Origin: Pyrocephalus nanus
Lineage: Eukaryota; Chordata; Aves; Passeriformes; Tyrannidae
Direction of reading: 5' to 3'
Length of the DNA stretch: 64,000 nt
NCBI GenBank assembly: GCA_038380795.1
Contig: CM076268.1
Span: forward strand, 4,209,001-4,273,000
Shown here: positions 41,944 through 53,061 of the stretch, piece after piece
Layout: every line of letters starts with the position of its first letter
How positions within the stretch are numbered: the stretch's first letter is position 1
Position numbers and translations under genes: made by a program
Notes under the pieces: generated by a model
Database searches by the model: none
What the model was told of the DNA's origin: nothing
The model's input: only the letters and a program-made list of their open reading frames with translations

Positions 41944-42047
41944 AGTTGAAAGGCACATCAAAGATAATCCACAGTTCCATCCCCTCTGCCATGGGCAGGG
42001 ACATCTTCCACTAGACCAGGTTGCTCCAAGCCCCATCCAACCTGTTT
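41944..42047 (-). mobile_element. CR1 3'-end fragment (extreme end diverged)
   Basis: CCATGGGCAGGGACATCTTC, CACTAGACCAGGTTGCTCCA and AGCCCCATCCAACCTG is reverse-oriented CR1. The terminal 40 bases (41944-41985) are only weakly recognisable. Confidence 0.85.
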
Positions 42048-43416
42048 TTAATTCAGTTTTTCATAGATTTGCCCTGGAGACTCAGCAGGACCTCAGAGAA
42101 GCCTCTACAGGTGTGATTTAGGCCTTTAGTCCTACAAAATTGGGGAGATGATATGCTTTTGCCCTGGGAGAAATCCAAAAAGCTACTTGAAATGCAAGCA
42201 GAATGTGCATGCAACGGGGAGAGCAAGACCTGAGATGATGTGGAGTAAAACACAGGAAGTTGTAGAGGAAGAAAAGCCATGGGGAAAAAGGGATTACATA
42301 AAAAAATATCTCCAATAGGAACAGATGAAGAGCCTGGCATCTTAAGCAGGATGGGATGCTGGGTGAGACACAGAGCTGGGGAGAGCCTGCTGTGGTACAG
42401 CCTGGTTGTACAACCTAACAGTGTTTCAGAACTATTTCCAAACGGCCAAAAAAAGTCAGTTCCTGGTTTATAACAACTCTCACAGCAAAAGTCAAGGGAA
42501 AAAAACACCCAACCAGTCCAGTTGTTCAGACAACACAGCTCATGGAGCACCATTCACATGCAACACCACAGCCCTGGAGCACAAACCTGCTGCCCAAAGG
42601 GATGCACATGAACACCAACAAAACAAAACAAAGCTCAGCTGGACTCCTTGGACAGATAGAGATCTGATAGAAACACTAGCGCTAAATCTGTCAGGATGAG
42701 GATGTGTGAAGTCTGAACAAGGCTGGTGGAGGACCAAACAAGCCTTTTTAAAGCAGAATTTTATGATCATCATCAACAAGTGACAACCTTGGTGGAAATA
42801 ATAGATACACAGCCCTGATCTGATGCAGTCACTCACGTGTCATTAGAGAAGCTCCACTGCGCTGCAAGCAGGATGCAAGCCACCCAAAACACAGCCTGTC
42901 AATCATGGAGAGTTTTCCAAAAATTCCAACAGAAGCAAGAGATGAGACACTTGACAAAACCCCAGTGAACAACCCGTGAGCTCCCCGGCGAGCAGGAGGT
43001 TAATGATGCAAACATGATTTGAAGAGTGGGCGTAATATCCTCTGCTGGTGGATTTTGGCATGGATCTGTGGAGCCCCATGGACAGTGACAGCTCATGCCA
43101 GGCTGTCTGCAGGGGACCTGATAGGGATAATTATCAGACAAGGAGGTGATTATACACAGACCAGAAATACCTGCCACAGGCACTGGAACAGTTTGAAAGA
43201 GGACAGTGTTTGTAAGTGAGCTCTACAACACACCGTGAGCTGCAGAAAACGGGTTTGGAGTGAGAGACCAGGCAAGATTTCTTCCCCTGCTATTGATTTG
43301 CATGATACCCAATGCAGTTGCAGTCAGTAGCAAAACTAAAATATTTCAAAAAACTTATTTTAATTGAAGGTAAAGAATTTTAGGCTGCAGTTTCAGGATT
43401 TTCATTTTTTTTTCGT

Positions 43417-43579
43417 GCCCAGAGAAGCTGTGGCTGCCACATCCTTGGAGGTGTCCAAGGCCAGGTTGGATGGAGTTTAGAGCAACCTGGGCTAGTGGAA
43501 GGTGTCCCTGCCCATGGCTGAGAGGTGGAACAAGACGATAATTTATGGTCCCTTCCAACCCAAACCATTCTGTGATTCA
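43417..43579 (+). mobile_element. CR1 3'-end fragment
   Basis: GCCCAGAGAAGCTGTGGCTG to AACCCAAACCATTCTGTGAT, a typical CR1 end, truncated immediately after a T-rich stretch. Confidence 0.93.
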
Positions 43580-45259
43580 TTTTCCTGCTGTTTTCCCAGC
43601 TAACACCCAATATTTGAAAGAGATTTAAGAGTTTACACACACAAAAAAAAATAATTTTGAATTTATGTTTACACACCATCACTTTGCCTGCCCTGCAGAT
43701 CCAGGAAGGCCTGGACCACAAAAAGCTTACACAGGTGTAGATTTGAAGTCATTTGACTGAGTATGCAAGCTTAGATCTTATCCTGCTATTTATCCCCCTC
43801 CACAAGGATGACAAAGCTAATTTTGCCTTTTTGGGGCCAGTACCCCACTTAGTTTCCCTTTTTGTCCATGGGGTCTTTCTGCCAGCAACCAAGAATAACA
43901 CTGAAAACTAGAAGGGCAGTTGTAAACCCATAAAAAACTGGAAAGAAAACACACTACAAGTGAGCAGCAAGGCTACTTTTAAGCTGCCTAGCTCACTACC
44001 TGACAATTTCTGTTTAATATTAGAGCTGTTACTCGGGCAGACCCACGCTATGCACGTCTCCTGCCACATTTCAAACCCAGTTCTCAAGGCGTATCATAAC
44101 TCAGATTTGTCTTAATCACTCGGCACGTGTTCGTGTCAAAACCAGGATGTCCTGGAAGCACCTCAGCTCACTCCCACCGTGCCCAGAGGAGGAAAGCCAG
44201 CTGAGGTAGAAGCTGCAGAGCTCCAGAACGCCTGGTGAGCCTCGTGCCAGCACAGCTAAGAGGACTTTTCGTCACCGGGCGGCTCGGCCGCTGCGGAAAC
44301 GCGCGGCTGCAACTTTCAGCACCTCCCCGACCAAGAAAGCAGCACATGCTCTGGCAAAGCTGAGGCTGTTCTCTGCTTCCACAGGAAAAAGTGGAATTAA
44401 GGAGGGGGGATGCTCGCTGAGCACGCTGGCTGCAGATGGGAAAGGGCGAGTTATGGATATGTTAAGGGAAGGAGAGGAGCAGGGAAGATGCAGCTGAGCC
44501 GCAAGGGGCATCAGGCACCGCTGTGCCCGAGCTTGGACATCTAAAGATGGGCACCACAGAATGAACAGCTGGCATGAACTTTACACAGAGCTTAATTCAT
44601 CAGTGCAAATGTAATCTTAGAGCTCCAGTTTAATTCCCAGGGAATCCCAAGCCACGGCTAACAGGATTTCCACCCCCTCTGAGGAGTCTTTTCACTCATC
44701 TGTGTGCTAGAGCCGAGTCCCTTGAAGTTTGCCTTCTAATTATTGTAGGGCAACTGCTTTGAAACATCTTATCTCCAACTTGCCTGGATGTATAATTGTT
44801 TATCCTCTGTCCCAGTGCACCTCCAAACCATGGAGGGGCCTGTCCAGCCACAGTGGCTCCCAAACTCAGAGGAGGGGGGGGTGTGCTGCCTCCACCCAAA
44901 CCCCCCTCGATCCATGAAAAGGGAACAACCCCAGAGGATCTATTTCTCCTCATTTACCTGAGATTTTCTGCAGCCTTTATCCCAAACACACTGATTTGGT
45001 GTAAACAGAAGCATTGACAGGGAGAAATTAAGACCCCTCCCAAAGGCAAAGCAAAGCTGCAACTCCTGTTAATTCATTAACATAAATCCCAGGTGCTTGA
45101 TCAAAGGCAACACCTTGTCCTTCCCACCCTGGGATTTCAATGTGCTAAAGTGTCTTCCTATCTTTCTCTTAGCAAGTCCAGAGCCAAAATCCCACTGAAA
45201 GTCACTGTCAAGACATTTGCAGACAAGCAAACATTTACAGAGTTTAAAGTTACAATGGG

Positions 45260-45281
45260 AAAAAAAAAAAAAAAAAAAAAA
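45260..45281. repeat. Homopolymer A22
   Basis: Twenty-two A, about 1 kb inside ADAM12 intron 1. Confidence 0.9.
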
Positions 45282-45639
45282 GATCCAGGGTGAGTTTGTA
45301 GTAACACACAGGGACACACACACCCCTCAGCTCTGTTACACGTATTTATACAGGACAATCTCCCCTCCTCTCGCATAAAATATGCATTGTCAGCTGCTGC
45401 TTAAGGAACAGGAGAGGGCTGGGCCCTCCAGGGATTCCGGAATGAGCCCCAGACTTGCAGTACGGAGAGACAAGTCACTGTCCTAGGCTTCCATAACACG
45501 AATAGCACAGAGCCCGTGCTCCAAAACATCCTCCCCGATCCCTGCCTTGCGCTCCCTTTGAACGGACACAGCGGCGAGAAAACTTTTCCCCAGCCAGGAC
45601 GTCTTTGCCATCACTATTTGGCTTTTCCAGGCAATTTTT

Positions 45640-46480
45640 CCCGGCTGGAAACAGAGTCCAAACTCTGACAATACTCCCAGACCCTGAACTGAGTCCCGGG
45701 GGCTGTTTCAAGGGGGACGCGTCGGGGAGAGGGTAGGGGGGATGAATTTCCCCCTGGGACCCCACAGGGCACCCCCAACACACACCGGGGTGTCCCCGGG
45801 ACCACCCCTCCATCCCGGGAGCAGAGACCCTGGGGGGTCTGGGGGGTGCAGAGCTGGGGTTCCGCGGGCTTTGGGATACACAGCTAAGGTATCCGGGTGC
45901 CAGGGCTGGGGGTCCCAGGGATAGGACCACGGGAGGTTTGGGATACACAGCTGAGGTATGGATGGGGGCGCCAAGGATGGGACCCGGCGGGGCTGGGGTT
46001 GCCAGGGATGGGACCCTGCGGGGCTGGGGAGAGCAGGGGACAGGACCCTGTGGGGTGGGGGTACCGAGGATGCGACCAGGAGGGGGTTGCGGGTGTAGGA
46101 GCCAGGAACCCGGCGGGGCTGAGAGTGCCGGGGATGCCGGGGGCTCTTCCCGGGGAAGCCGCGCAGAGGAGCGGGAGTTACGCGTGTCCCCAGCAGGGAC
46201 CTCCCTCTTCCAGTCCCGCAGCGCGGAGGATGGAGGGGGGGGGAAGGATCGCCGCACCGAAGCCATCCCCGTGCTTATCCCCCCTTATCCCGCTAAAATG
46301 GAGCGCGGGGCTGGGAATGCCGTGAGGAGAAGCCCCGCGAGTGCCGGGGTGACTTACCGCGGGCGCGGGGCGATGCCGAGGGCAGGCAGGGCAGGCAGAG
46401 CAGCAGCAGCAGCGCGGGCAGCCGGGCCGGGGGCAGCGCACGGGGGGAGCGCGGCTGCTCGGCCTGGAGGCGCTCTGACA
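45640..46480. promoter_or_regulatory. CpG island over ADAM12 exon 1 and start of intron 1
   Basis: About 840 bases that are far richer in G+C and CpG than the AT-rich surroundings, with GC boxes and long G runs on the plus strand. It covers exon 1 and the first 700 bases of intron 1. Islands of this kind mark vertebrate promoters. Its left half is partly made of a G-rich tandem repeat, so part of the GC content comes from the minisatellite rather than the promoter. Confidence 0.75.
45869..46142. repeat. G-rich minisatellite (about 31-bp unit) in ADAM12 intron 1
   Basis: Degenerate tandem repeat. From about 45970 the unit GCCAGGGATGGGACCCTGCG plus GGGCTGGGG recurs every 31-32 bases, about five times with decay. 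To its left a 67-base spaced duplication carries TTGGGATACACAGCT twice, at 45871 and 45938. All copies have several G runs on the plus strand, which is the template strand for ADAM12. Confidence 0.7.
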
Positions 46481-46481
46481 T
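46358..46481 (-). CDS. ADAM12: ADAM12 exon 1 coding part (start codon, signal peptide)
   Basis: First coding exon of a secretory-pathway protein, read right to left. The ATG at 46481-46479 opens 41 codons plus one base. The frame starts MSERLQAEQ, continues through a proline/arginine stretch, and reaches a hydrophobic core (LPALLLLLCLPCLP, about residues 21-34) followed by small residues and SPRAR. This is a classic signal peptide with a likely cleavage site near residue 36-42. The exon ends CGCG followed by the perfect donor GTAAGT (46357-46352), in phase 1, which matches the phase-1 start of the exon at 29282. ADAM12 is a type I membrane metalloprotease-disintegrin (meltrin alpha) that sheds growth-factor precursors at the cell surface. 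The name rests on exon 2 similarity and on C10orf90 lying upstream on the same strand. The ATG was chosen because no in-frame ATG was seen in the roughly 70 bases checked upstream of it. The exon lies in a CpG island. Another ADAM gene is possible but less likely. Confidence 0.82.
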
Positions 46482-46600
46482 CTCAGCCCAGACTGAGGGA
46501 GACAAACTTTCATCAGCTGGGGCTGGAGAGCAGCCCCATAATATACAGTTACAGAGAGGAGCGAGCCGGGACTCAGGATGTGAGAGATTTCCTGCATGCA
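46482..46600 (-). promoter_or_regulatory. ADAM12: ADAM12 5' UTR and candidate core promoter
   Basis: Upstream of the ADAM12 ATG on the minus strand is a TATA-like TATATTAT at 46545-46538. A start site about 30 bases downstream would fall near 46510 and leave a very short 5' UTR. An upstream CpG-island start is equally possible. Two upstream ATGs (46539 and 46513) are present. The start codon at 46481 has G at -3 but T at +4, an adequate rather than strong context. Confidence 0.45.
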
Positions 46601-46665
46601 GTTAACTCCAAAACCCCTCCTGCTCCTGCCTCAGCTGCTGATGAGCTGGGCTCGGCTTCTTAGGG

Positions 46666-46688
46666 AAAAAAAAAAAAAAAAAAAAAAA
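46666..46688. repeat. Homopolymer A23 upstream of the ADAM12 promoter
   Basis: Twenty-three A on the plus strand (T on the ADAM12 sense strand), about 120 bases upstream of the TATA-like box. Confidence 0.9.
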
Positions 46689-47021
46689 GAGGAGTTGGTT
46701 TCTTTACCCCCCGTTATTTTTGAAGAGGTTTGGGGCGGTTATCTTGATTTTTTTTTTTATTGTTTTGGCAGGGAGAACTCCGTTGCCCGTGGCTCCTCAC
46801 CATGGAACAACTGAGCCCCGCAGCCAGCCCTGGGGGACTCGGGGTGTTCCCCCCCCTCCATTCCGGCTCCCAAGGTTTCCCCACTTTTTCTACACACACA
46901 ACCCTGGCTGCCTCCTCTGGAAAGTCATCTGCGTACATTACAACTCACTGTTATTTATTGGCTTCATAATTATTTTGGAGTTGTTTCTGGTGTTGTTTCT
47001 TATTTTATATTGTGGGGGTTT

Positions 47022-47085
47022 AAAAATAAAAAATAAAAAAACAAACAACAAACCAACCAACAAGAAACCAAACAACAAAACACAC
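47022..47085. repeat. A-rich / (AACA)n low-complexity repeat
   Basis: AAAAATAAAAAATAAAAAAA followed by ACAAACAACAAACCAACCAA. Confidence 0.85.
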
Positions 47086-50000
47086 CCACAGAGTTGCCAG
47101 ATGCATTTTTCAAAATCTTCCTCATTCAAATTATTATTACTGACTGTCTGGGAGAATAACCAAATGCAGATTATCTCTTCCTTAACATACAACCAAAACA
47201 CATGTAATGCCCACATGTTGCTGTGGAGCAGGAAAAAAAAAGGAAAAAAAAAAAAAAAAAGAAAATAAACTAATCCTGAAGGTCCTCACAGACTTTTATT
47301 GTGCAGTTTTTAGTTTTAATTTATTAAGATTCTTCCCAAATCTCACCATTTGGATATTGATACTTAATTCTGCAGATTGGCTCTGTGTTCCTTGTGCATG
47401 AAACAGTTGGCAAAGCTAGCCCAATATATGTCTGAAGGCCAGCATGCAAAATAGCCATGGAATTCCACTTAAAAAATGGAGCCACAGATTTGGGTCTGTT
47501 CTGGAGCAGGGGCTGGTGATTATTCTCAGTGATCCAGACTGGACCTTTAGCCAATTCCAAGGATAAAGGAGGCAGCAGAAAGTCCATGGGGACAAAGTGC
47601 TGTGGTTCCCAAACTGGAGCCCTGCACTGTGCCCTCTTCCTGCCCCTGACAACATCACTGAGCCATCCCAGGGACAGTCATATCCTAGGATAAATGGTAA
47701 TTACCAGGTCATAGCACAAAAAAAAACCTTGAAAAGAACTGAAATGATTGAGCATTTGCAGGAAGGGCTCTTATCAAGTGCTGTTCTTCCCAGTTAAAAA
47801 GTACCTCCCACCCCTTACCCCTCTGCCCAAAACTAAACCCATGAACTCACACCCAGGTGCTCTGAAATTTGAATTATATCTACATTTACCCCACAAGTCT
47901 CACATTTTCCTCATCATGTACCTTCCCAGGAACCCCCAACCAGGTGAGCAGTCAGGAATTATCCTATACCTAACTTTAAATACCCAAATGTTACATTTTC
48001 CCTACTCACCCATTATCAATTACAATTTAACAGCTACACTCAGTAACTTTTCATCCCTTAAATATAAACTAATGAACTCTATCAACTATCTCATTAAGGA
48101 CATATGTGCTCCTCACAGAACATTGGTTAAAACCATTAAAATTAAAACAGAAAACTCCTTTGTGGAAGGCCACCATAAAAGCCATGTGGACATCTTTCTC
48201 TTTTAAATCTATTTTCCCCATTAAAGAGAAAAAAAAATCAGTCAAAGGGAACTAAAGACTTCCAAGTAGGGTTTTAGTAATCCCACAAGGTTTTTCACTT
48301 CAATGGTGGTACTTTCATTTGAGTAACAATATTTGATAACAGAGAATGTGGAGCCAATTATATCTTGGTCATTCATTAGCATGAATGAAGTAGATTTTAT
48401 CAGAGTTCCTTCTCCTCCCCCAAAATGTAACCAGAAAGGAACTGTTGCATTTTAGCAGACTAATTTTATGGGCTCGAAGTTGATAAATTGGTAGTTTATC
48501 ACGAAAGAGCCCCAAGTATTTCATTAACGACATTCATGTAGGAATGCTGCTGAATCACAGGTACCTCTGGCCCTGGAGAACAACAGAACAATTCCACAGC
48601 TGTTTCAAAATTCTCTTGGGAAAAAAAAAATAAAATACAGACAAACAGGCAAAAGGCAGATAATGTGATGTGCCCCTGACTCACTAAAACACACACAAGA
48701 GAGGCCAAGCCTTGATTTTTAATTTTTCATGTCAAACCACCTCCCACAATTAGTTTTACGAGTCCTGGTTTATCCACTTCAGAAGAACAAGGCTGCCTTT
48801 CCCCGCAGGAAATGAAAATTGCATCCAGGTTGTGCGACTGCTTCAAAGGGGGCCACAATCCCGATTCTCCAGGTTATTCCCGCGGGCCATGGCTCTCCAT
48901 CCATCCTTCCCAGCTTTGTTCTTCAGCACTGTCAGGGGAAGAGGAACGGAGGGAGGGGGGAAGGTGTTGTGTGGAGGTGTCTCAGTGCTTCTGGGGTAAT
49001 TTTCACCTTTGTGTCTTTTGCTGCTATTTCTTTATGTGTTTGGGGTTTTTCCCCCTGCATTTTTCTCCTCCTTATCTTCCTTAATTCATGTATTTAGTTT
49101 TTCTTCACCCCCAAGGAGCTTTTCTTTCCAAATCACGAACTCCACTCCGTGCCATCCTGCAACAGCACATGAACACCTAAATAGTCTTTTTTTCCTTAAT
49201 TTTTATCTCCTTGGGGAAGGGAAACTGAGCACACCACTCTTCCTTCTCTGGTACTACAGACAGGGGCTGGCACATCCCGGTTGCTCGGTTTGTACTCAGC
49301 TTTCAGCGTCTGCAGGAAAAGCAAGCCAGGCACAAGTGACAAGCTGAAAAGAACAGATCCCAGTGCTGTGGCACCTCCGTGCTTTGAGATCTGTGGATGA
49401 AATTATCTCCCCCCGCGGCTCTGGGTCACCTGTGGCTGGAGGAATGCCCAGGAACCAAGCGACAAGGATCTCTGAGATCCTATCAGGACCGCACTTCAGG
49501 CGTGTCTTTCGGCCGCACGGCCCCTACTTCCCCTTGGGAGTGGTTTGGAAATGTTTAACACGCGTTTTTCACCTGGAGAAGGTGAGAATTGAACAGATTG
49601 CTCAGGAATGTGTCCCGCATTAATCGTCCCCCATTGTCATTCCCGAGGCCAGAATCCTTCCCTCCCCAGCTCTCCTCCCTGCCTCTGACTTGTCACTGTG
49701 CCACTGGAACAGGGCAAATTGAAGTAGCTCAGCTCTCAGTTTGCATTTACATGTGAAAATGATGGGATGTAAAGGGCACTCGCGACTCTGAACGGTTCAT
49801 CTCTGACTGTCTGACAACACAGGCACTTGGCTGGGACTCTGGTTATCAAATTACTAATTCATGCAGGAGCTTTTAGTTCACATGGCACCGAAAAGGTCAA
49901 TCCAGAAGAGAGCAATAAGGAAGAGAGCAGTGTGGAATAACTTACCTGGAAACAAGCTTAGCAGACGGGTTAGTACAGAAACCAGCAAGGAGGAGGATGT

Positions 50001-51403
50001 ACTGAGGGAAACATCAATTTCCATTAGTTTCCCCTTGGCTAAAGAAGAAGGAGTTTTGAGAAGGAATCAGTGACTGATGGAGATAACAGGAAAAAAAATT
50101 AAGGAGCCGAGAGACAATATATTAAGTGTAAAACCCCCAGACTGTGATTCTGTGTGCTTTTGTGACATTAGCTGGAAAGAAATGTGACAAATAAATATGG
50201 GATTTGTGAGATGGGGTGTGGAGTATGAGAAAAGGGAAAGGAAAAGGAGGAAAATGAAAGCTATCTTGCTGTCCTTCCTTGTTAGAGCAGGATTTGCATC
50301 CCTGTGTTACAGCCTGAGTTAAAGGAAGAGGATAAGCCACCTCAGATAGCTGAACAATTTCAAGATAAGAGGTGCCAGTGGGCAGAAAGCACCTCTGTAA
50401 CAATGCTCTCCCATCTTCCCAGATCAGCTGCGATCTCCTTTTGGATATCCAGGAAACCTCACTGTAATCACAGCACTGAGTATTATCCAGATTTTTTTTT
50501 TTTTTTATTCCCCTATGTGCCAAAATGCAGGAAGACTTGTCTGGGCTTAGCTACAGGGATCTACAGTTTTGGGGCCTCCAGGCTGAAGTTTTTCCTTCTT
50601 AGAGTAAACACAACAAAACAAAAAAGCTTTTCCCTTTGAAATCTGCGTGTCCCCCAGCCAGCTGCTGAGACTTTGTGTCTCCAGTCCTCCCTCACTTCAT
50701 TAACTCTCTGCACAATCAAGATGCCGCTGAATTGTGACTGCAGTGGCAGATTCCAGTCCTCTATAATTACCAGGCATAGATACAGCACCGTACAGCCTGA
50801 CCTTTAGCCACAAGAGCTCTGCTACAGACCTCTGTCCCAGCATTCACACACACAAAATAGCAGCTCCCCGGAATAGCATCCACCAGGGCCCTGCACTGAA
50901 ATGAAATACTGCCTGGAAATTCCGTTTGCTGCACATACTTGAGGGAAGTTGCATTCTATAGATTTCCTAGTCCAGGAGGGCAGGTTTCCACCCTCTGTGC
51001 ACTCCAGCATTCCTTGAGGAGCTGGAGTGCTGTCCTGAGCAGCACAGTGAGCCTGGACCAAGCTGTTAAGCCCATGAAATGCAATGCAAGGTCAGCAATC
51101 TCCGTGTTCTCTTACCAGTAAATATATTCATCCCTTCCTCTGCACTCCTCTTGCAACTCCCTGCTTTGGTTCCAGTTTTCCCTTTCTGTCCTACAGGTCC
51201 CTTAATATTGAATTCATCTGGAATTTCCATCCCAAAGCTTTGAGTCAGCTAGTGCAGTTGGGAACTGCAAGTAGGGGGCAAAGCAGGCAGGGCCCGGCTC
51301 ATCACTGACTGTGATCCATCTGCTCATCCTGGTCAAGGGGCTCCCAGTGCCCAACTGGTGCCCCATGAGATTCAGAGCTCAGTTCAATGACAGGGATAGA
51401 TTT

Positions 51404-51560
51404 CTGTGGCTGCCCCATCCCTGGAAATGTTCAGGACCAGGCTGGACAGGACTTGGATCAGCCTGGGATAGTAGAAGGTGTTCCTACCCATGGCAGGGGG
51501 TGGAATGAGATGGGCTTTAAGGTCTCTTCCAAAGGTCCCAAACCATTCTGTCATGATTCT
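51404..51560 (+). mobile_element. CR1 3'-end fragment
   Basis: CTGTGGCTGCCCCATCCCTG to CCAAACCATTCTGTCATGAT. It carries a small local duplication (AAAGGTCCCAAAC) before the end. Confidence 0.92.
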
Positions 51561-52603
51561 AAGACTTAGAGAACCAATGATTTATTAAAGTTTCTCTCTT
51601 TTTCCACAAATGCAAGGGGCACACTTAGGAAATTGGGGTTTTGTTGAGCCATTTCAAGTATCATGGTCCTTTGTACTTGTAGAAAACCTGGAATTACTAC
51701 GACTGATTGACAGGATATAACATTGAATTAATTTTATCATGGATCGCAGAACCCCAAAACTGACATGTTTCTCGATAACTTTTAATAGAGAAAAAAACCT
51801 AAACCAATTCCTACCTGGTTTGAAAGATGAAGTGGTGTAACATTAAATTCAAGCATAAGTAAAATTATCAAAGCCATCTTTAATTTCTTTATACATTTAA
51901 AAAAATGAGATGCACGATTTTTAGTCTGTCTCAGGGATAAAACATAATCAGAGGGAGCAAGTCCCTTCCATTAAGCTGTGCTTGGAGAACACTCCCTGCT
52001 AGCACCATTTCTACCTGGAAGAAGGACAGCAGGGCTGATGGGGAGTGGTGCTTGCTCCTCACATTCCTCTACCCCTGTTTTCTCTGCCCAGTTCACCCTG
52101 CTGCTCCACGGGCAATATAATTTTGGAAAACAGCTCCTCTTGCTGTAGCAAAGCAAGGGAGTGAGCTCTGCTGTAATGCTGATTAAGCTCTCTATACTAC
52201 TTTACAGGGGAACTACACAGTTGCAGGCTGCTGTAACAGGGCCAAGGGTGAAAAAGCCAAGAGCAGCTCAGGCATGAGCAAACAAAGAAACCCACCACTT
52301 CAAGGATACAGGACCTTAACAACAACAACAGCAACCCCCCAAGTTCATCAGCAGTTAAAACACAAAAGCCCGAACCTCACAAAGTTCCCACTTACATTCT
52401 TTTCCTGCAGCATAAATCATGCAAACACCCAGCTCTCCCTGAGCATGGACACCACCAGCAGCTGAGTCCTCTGTGCCCTCACTCCACAGCTGAGCCTTCC
52501 TAGGGACACCCAACCCACCTGGGAGCACCCCCTGCAGCCCCCAGGACCCTGACCCACAGCCTCAATGTCCCAGGGAATGTGGGGCTTGGGATATAAAGCT
52601 GTC

Positions 52604-53061
52604 AGAGGGTCCAAAGGAGAGCCATGAAGATGGGGAAGGTTTTGGAGGGGTCATATGAGGAGCACCTGAGGGCACTTGATTTGTTCAACCTGGAGAAAAG
52701 GAGACTGAGGTCAGAGCTCATTGAGATCTTCAAAATCCTCACGAGGGGCAGTGGAAGGGCAGGCACTGATTTCTGCTCTCTGTGACCAGTGACAGGACCT
52801 GAGGGAACAGGTGGAGCTGTGTCAGGACAGGGTTAGGTTGGATCTCAGGGAAAGGTTCTTTCCCCAGAGGGTGGTTGGCACTGAACAGGCTCCCCAGGGC
52901 AGTGGGCACAGCACCAAGGCTGACAGAGCTCCAGGAGTGTTTGGATGATGCTCTCAGGCACAGGGTGTGACTCTTGGGGATGCTCCTGTGCAGGGCTAAG
53001 GGTTGGACTCGATGATCCTTGTGGGTCCCTTCCAACTCAGGATATTCCATGATTCTATAAT
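52604..53061 (+). mobile_element. CR1 LINE 3' region (second subfamily)
   Basis: About 460 bases from AGAGGGTCCAAAGGAGAGCC through TTCAACCTGGAGAAAAGGAG to GGTTGGACTCGATGATCCTT and TCAGGATATTCCATGATTCT. The long body differs from that of the 4587 group, while the short tail matches the fragment at 511-564. Confidence 0.9.

Larger units (their letters stand above)
29283..46357 (-). other. ADAM12: ADAM12 intron 1
   Basis: A 17-kb intron bounded by the GTAAGT donor (46357) and the CCCTAG acceptor (29283). It holds the CR1 copies at 33651, 35378, 36006, 40221, 41944 and 43417. It also holds A-rich repeats, CpG-bearing unique patches (31255-31445, 37060-37115, 44262-44330) and the promoter-proximal GC island. 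The remaining parts (29300-31240, 31800-33640, 34060-35370, 36180-40220, 42050-43410, 44520-45640) show nothing that I can name. Confidence 0.75.

Noticed and set aside
42053..42553. 166-codon minus-strand open frame
   Set aside because: No domain, no homology that I recognise and no splice context; its downstream end abuts a CR1 fragment.
45475..46266. 263-codon minus-strand open frame in the ADAM12 island
   Set aside because: It is GC-rich, proline-heavy low complexity produced by the minisatellite, lies wholly in intron 1, and matches no family that I know.
46492..46505. Acceptor-like TTTGTCTCCCTCAG upstream of the ADAM12 ATG
   Set aside because: It could join an upstream non-coding exon, but there is no candidate donor with support. 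A normal 5' UTR is simpler.
45938..46663. 241-codon plus-strand open frame over ADAM12 exon 1
   Set aside because: It is antisense to the recognised exon and open only because stops are rare in GC-rich DNA.
47748..48206. Mitochondrial insertion or retroviral coding region
   Set aside because: The strand skew suggested it, but no mitochondrial gene order or retroviral motif could be recognised. It is kept only as a finding about composition.
49885..49935. Possible old CR1 piece (AATCCAGAAGAGAGCAATAA)
   Set aside because: It resembles a CR1 ORF2-end phrase over about 25 bases only, which is too short to call.
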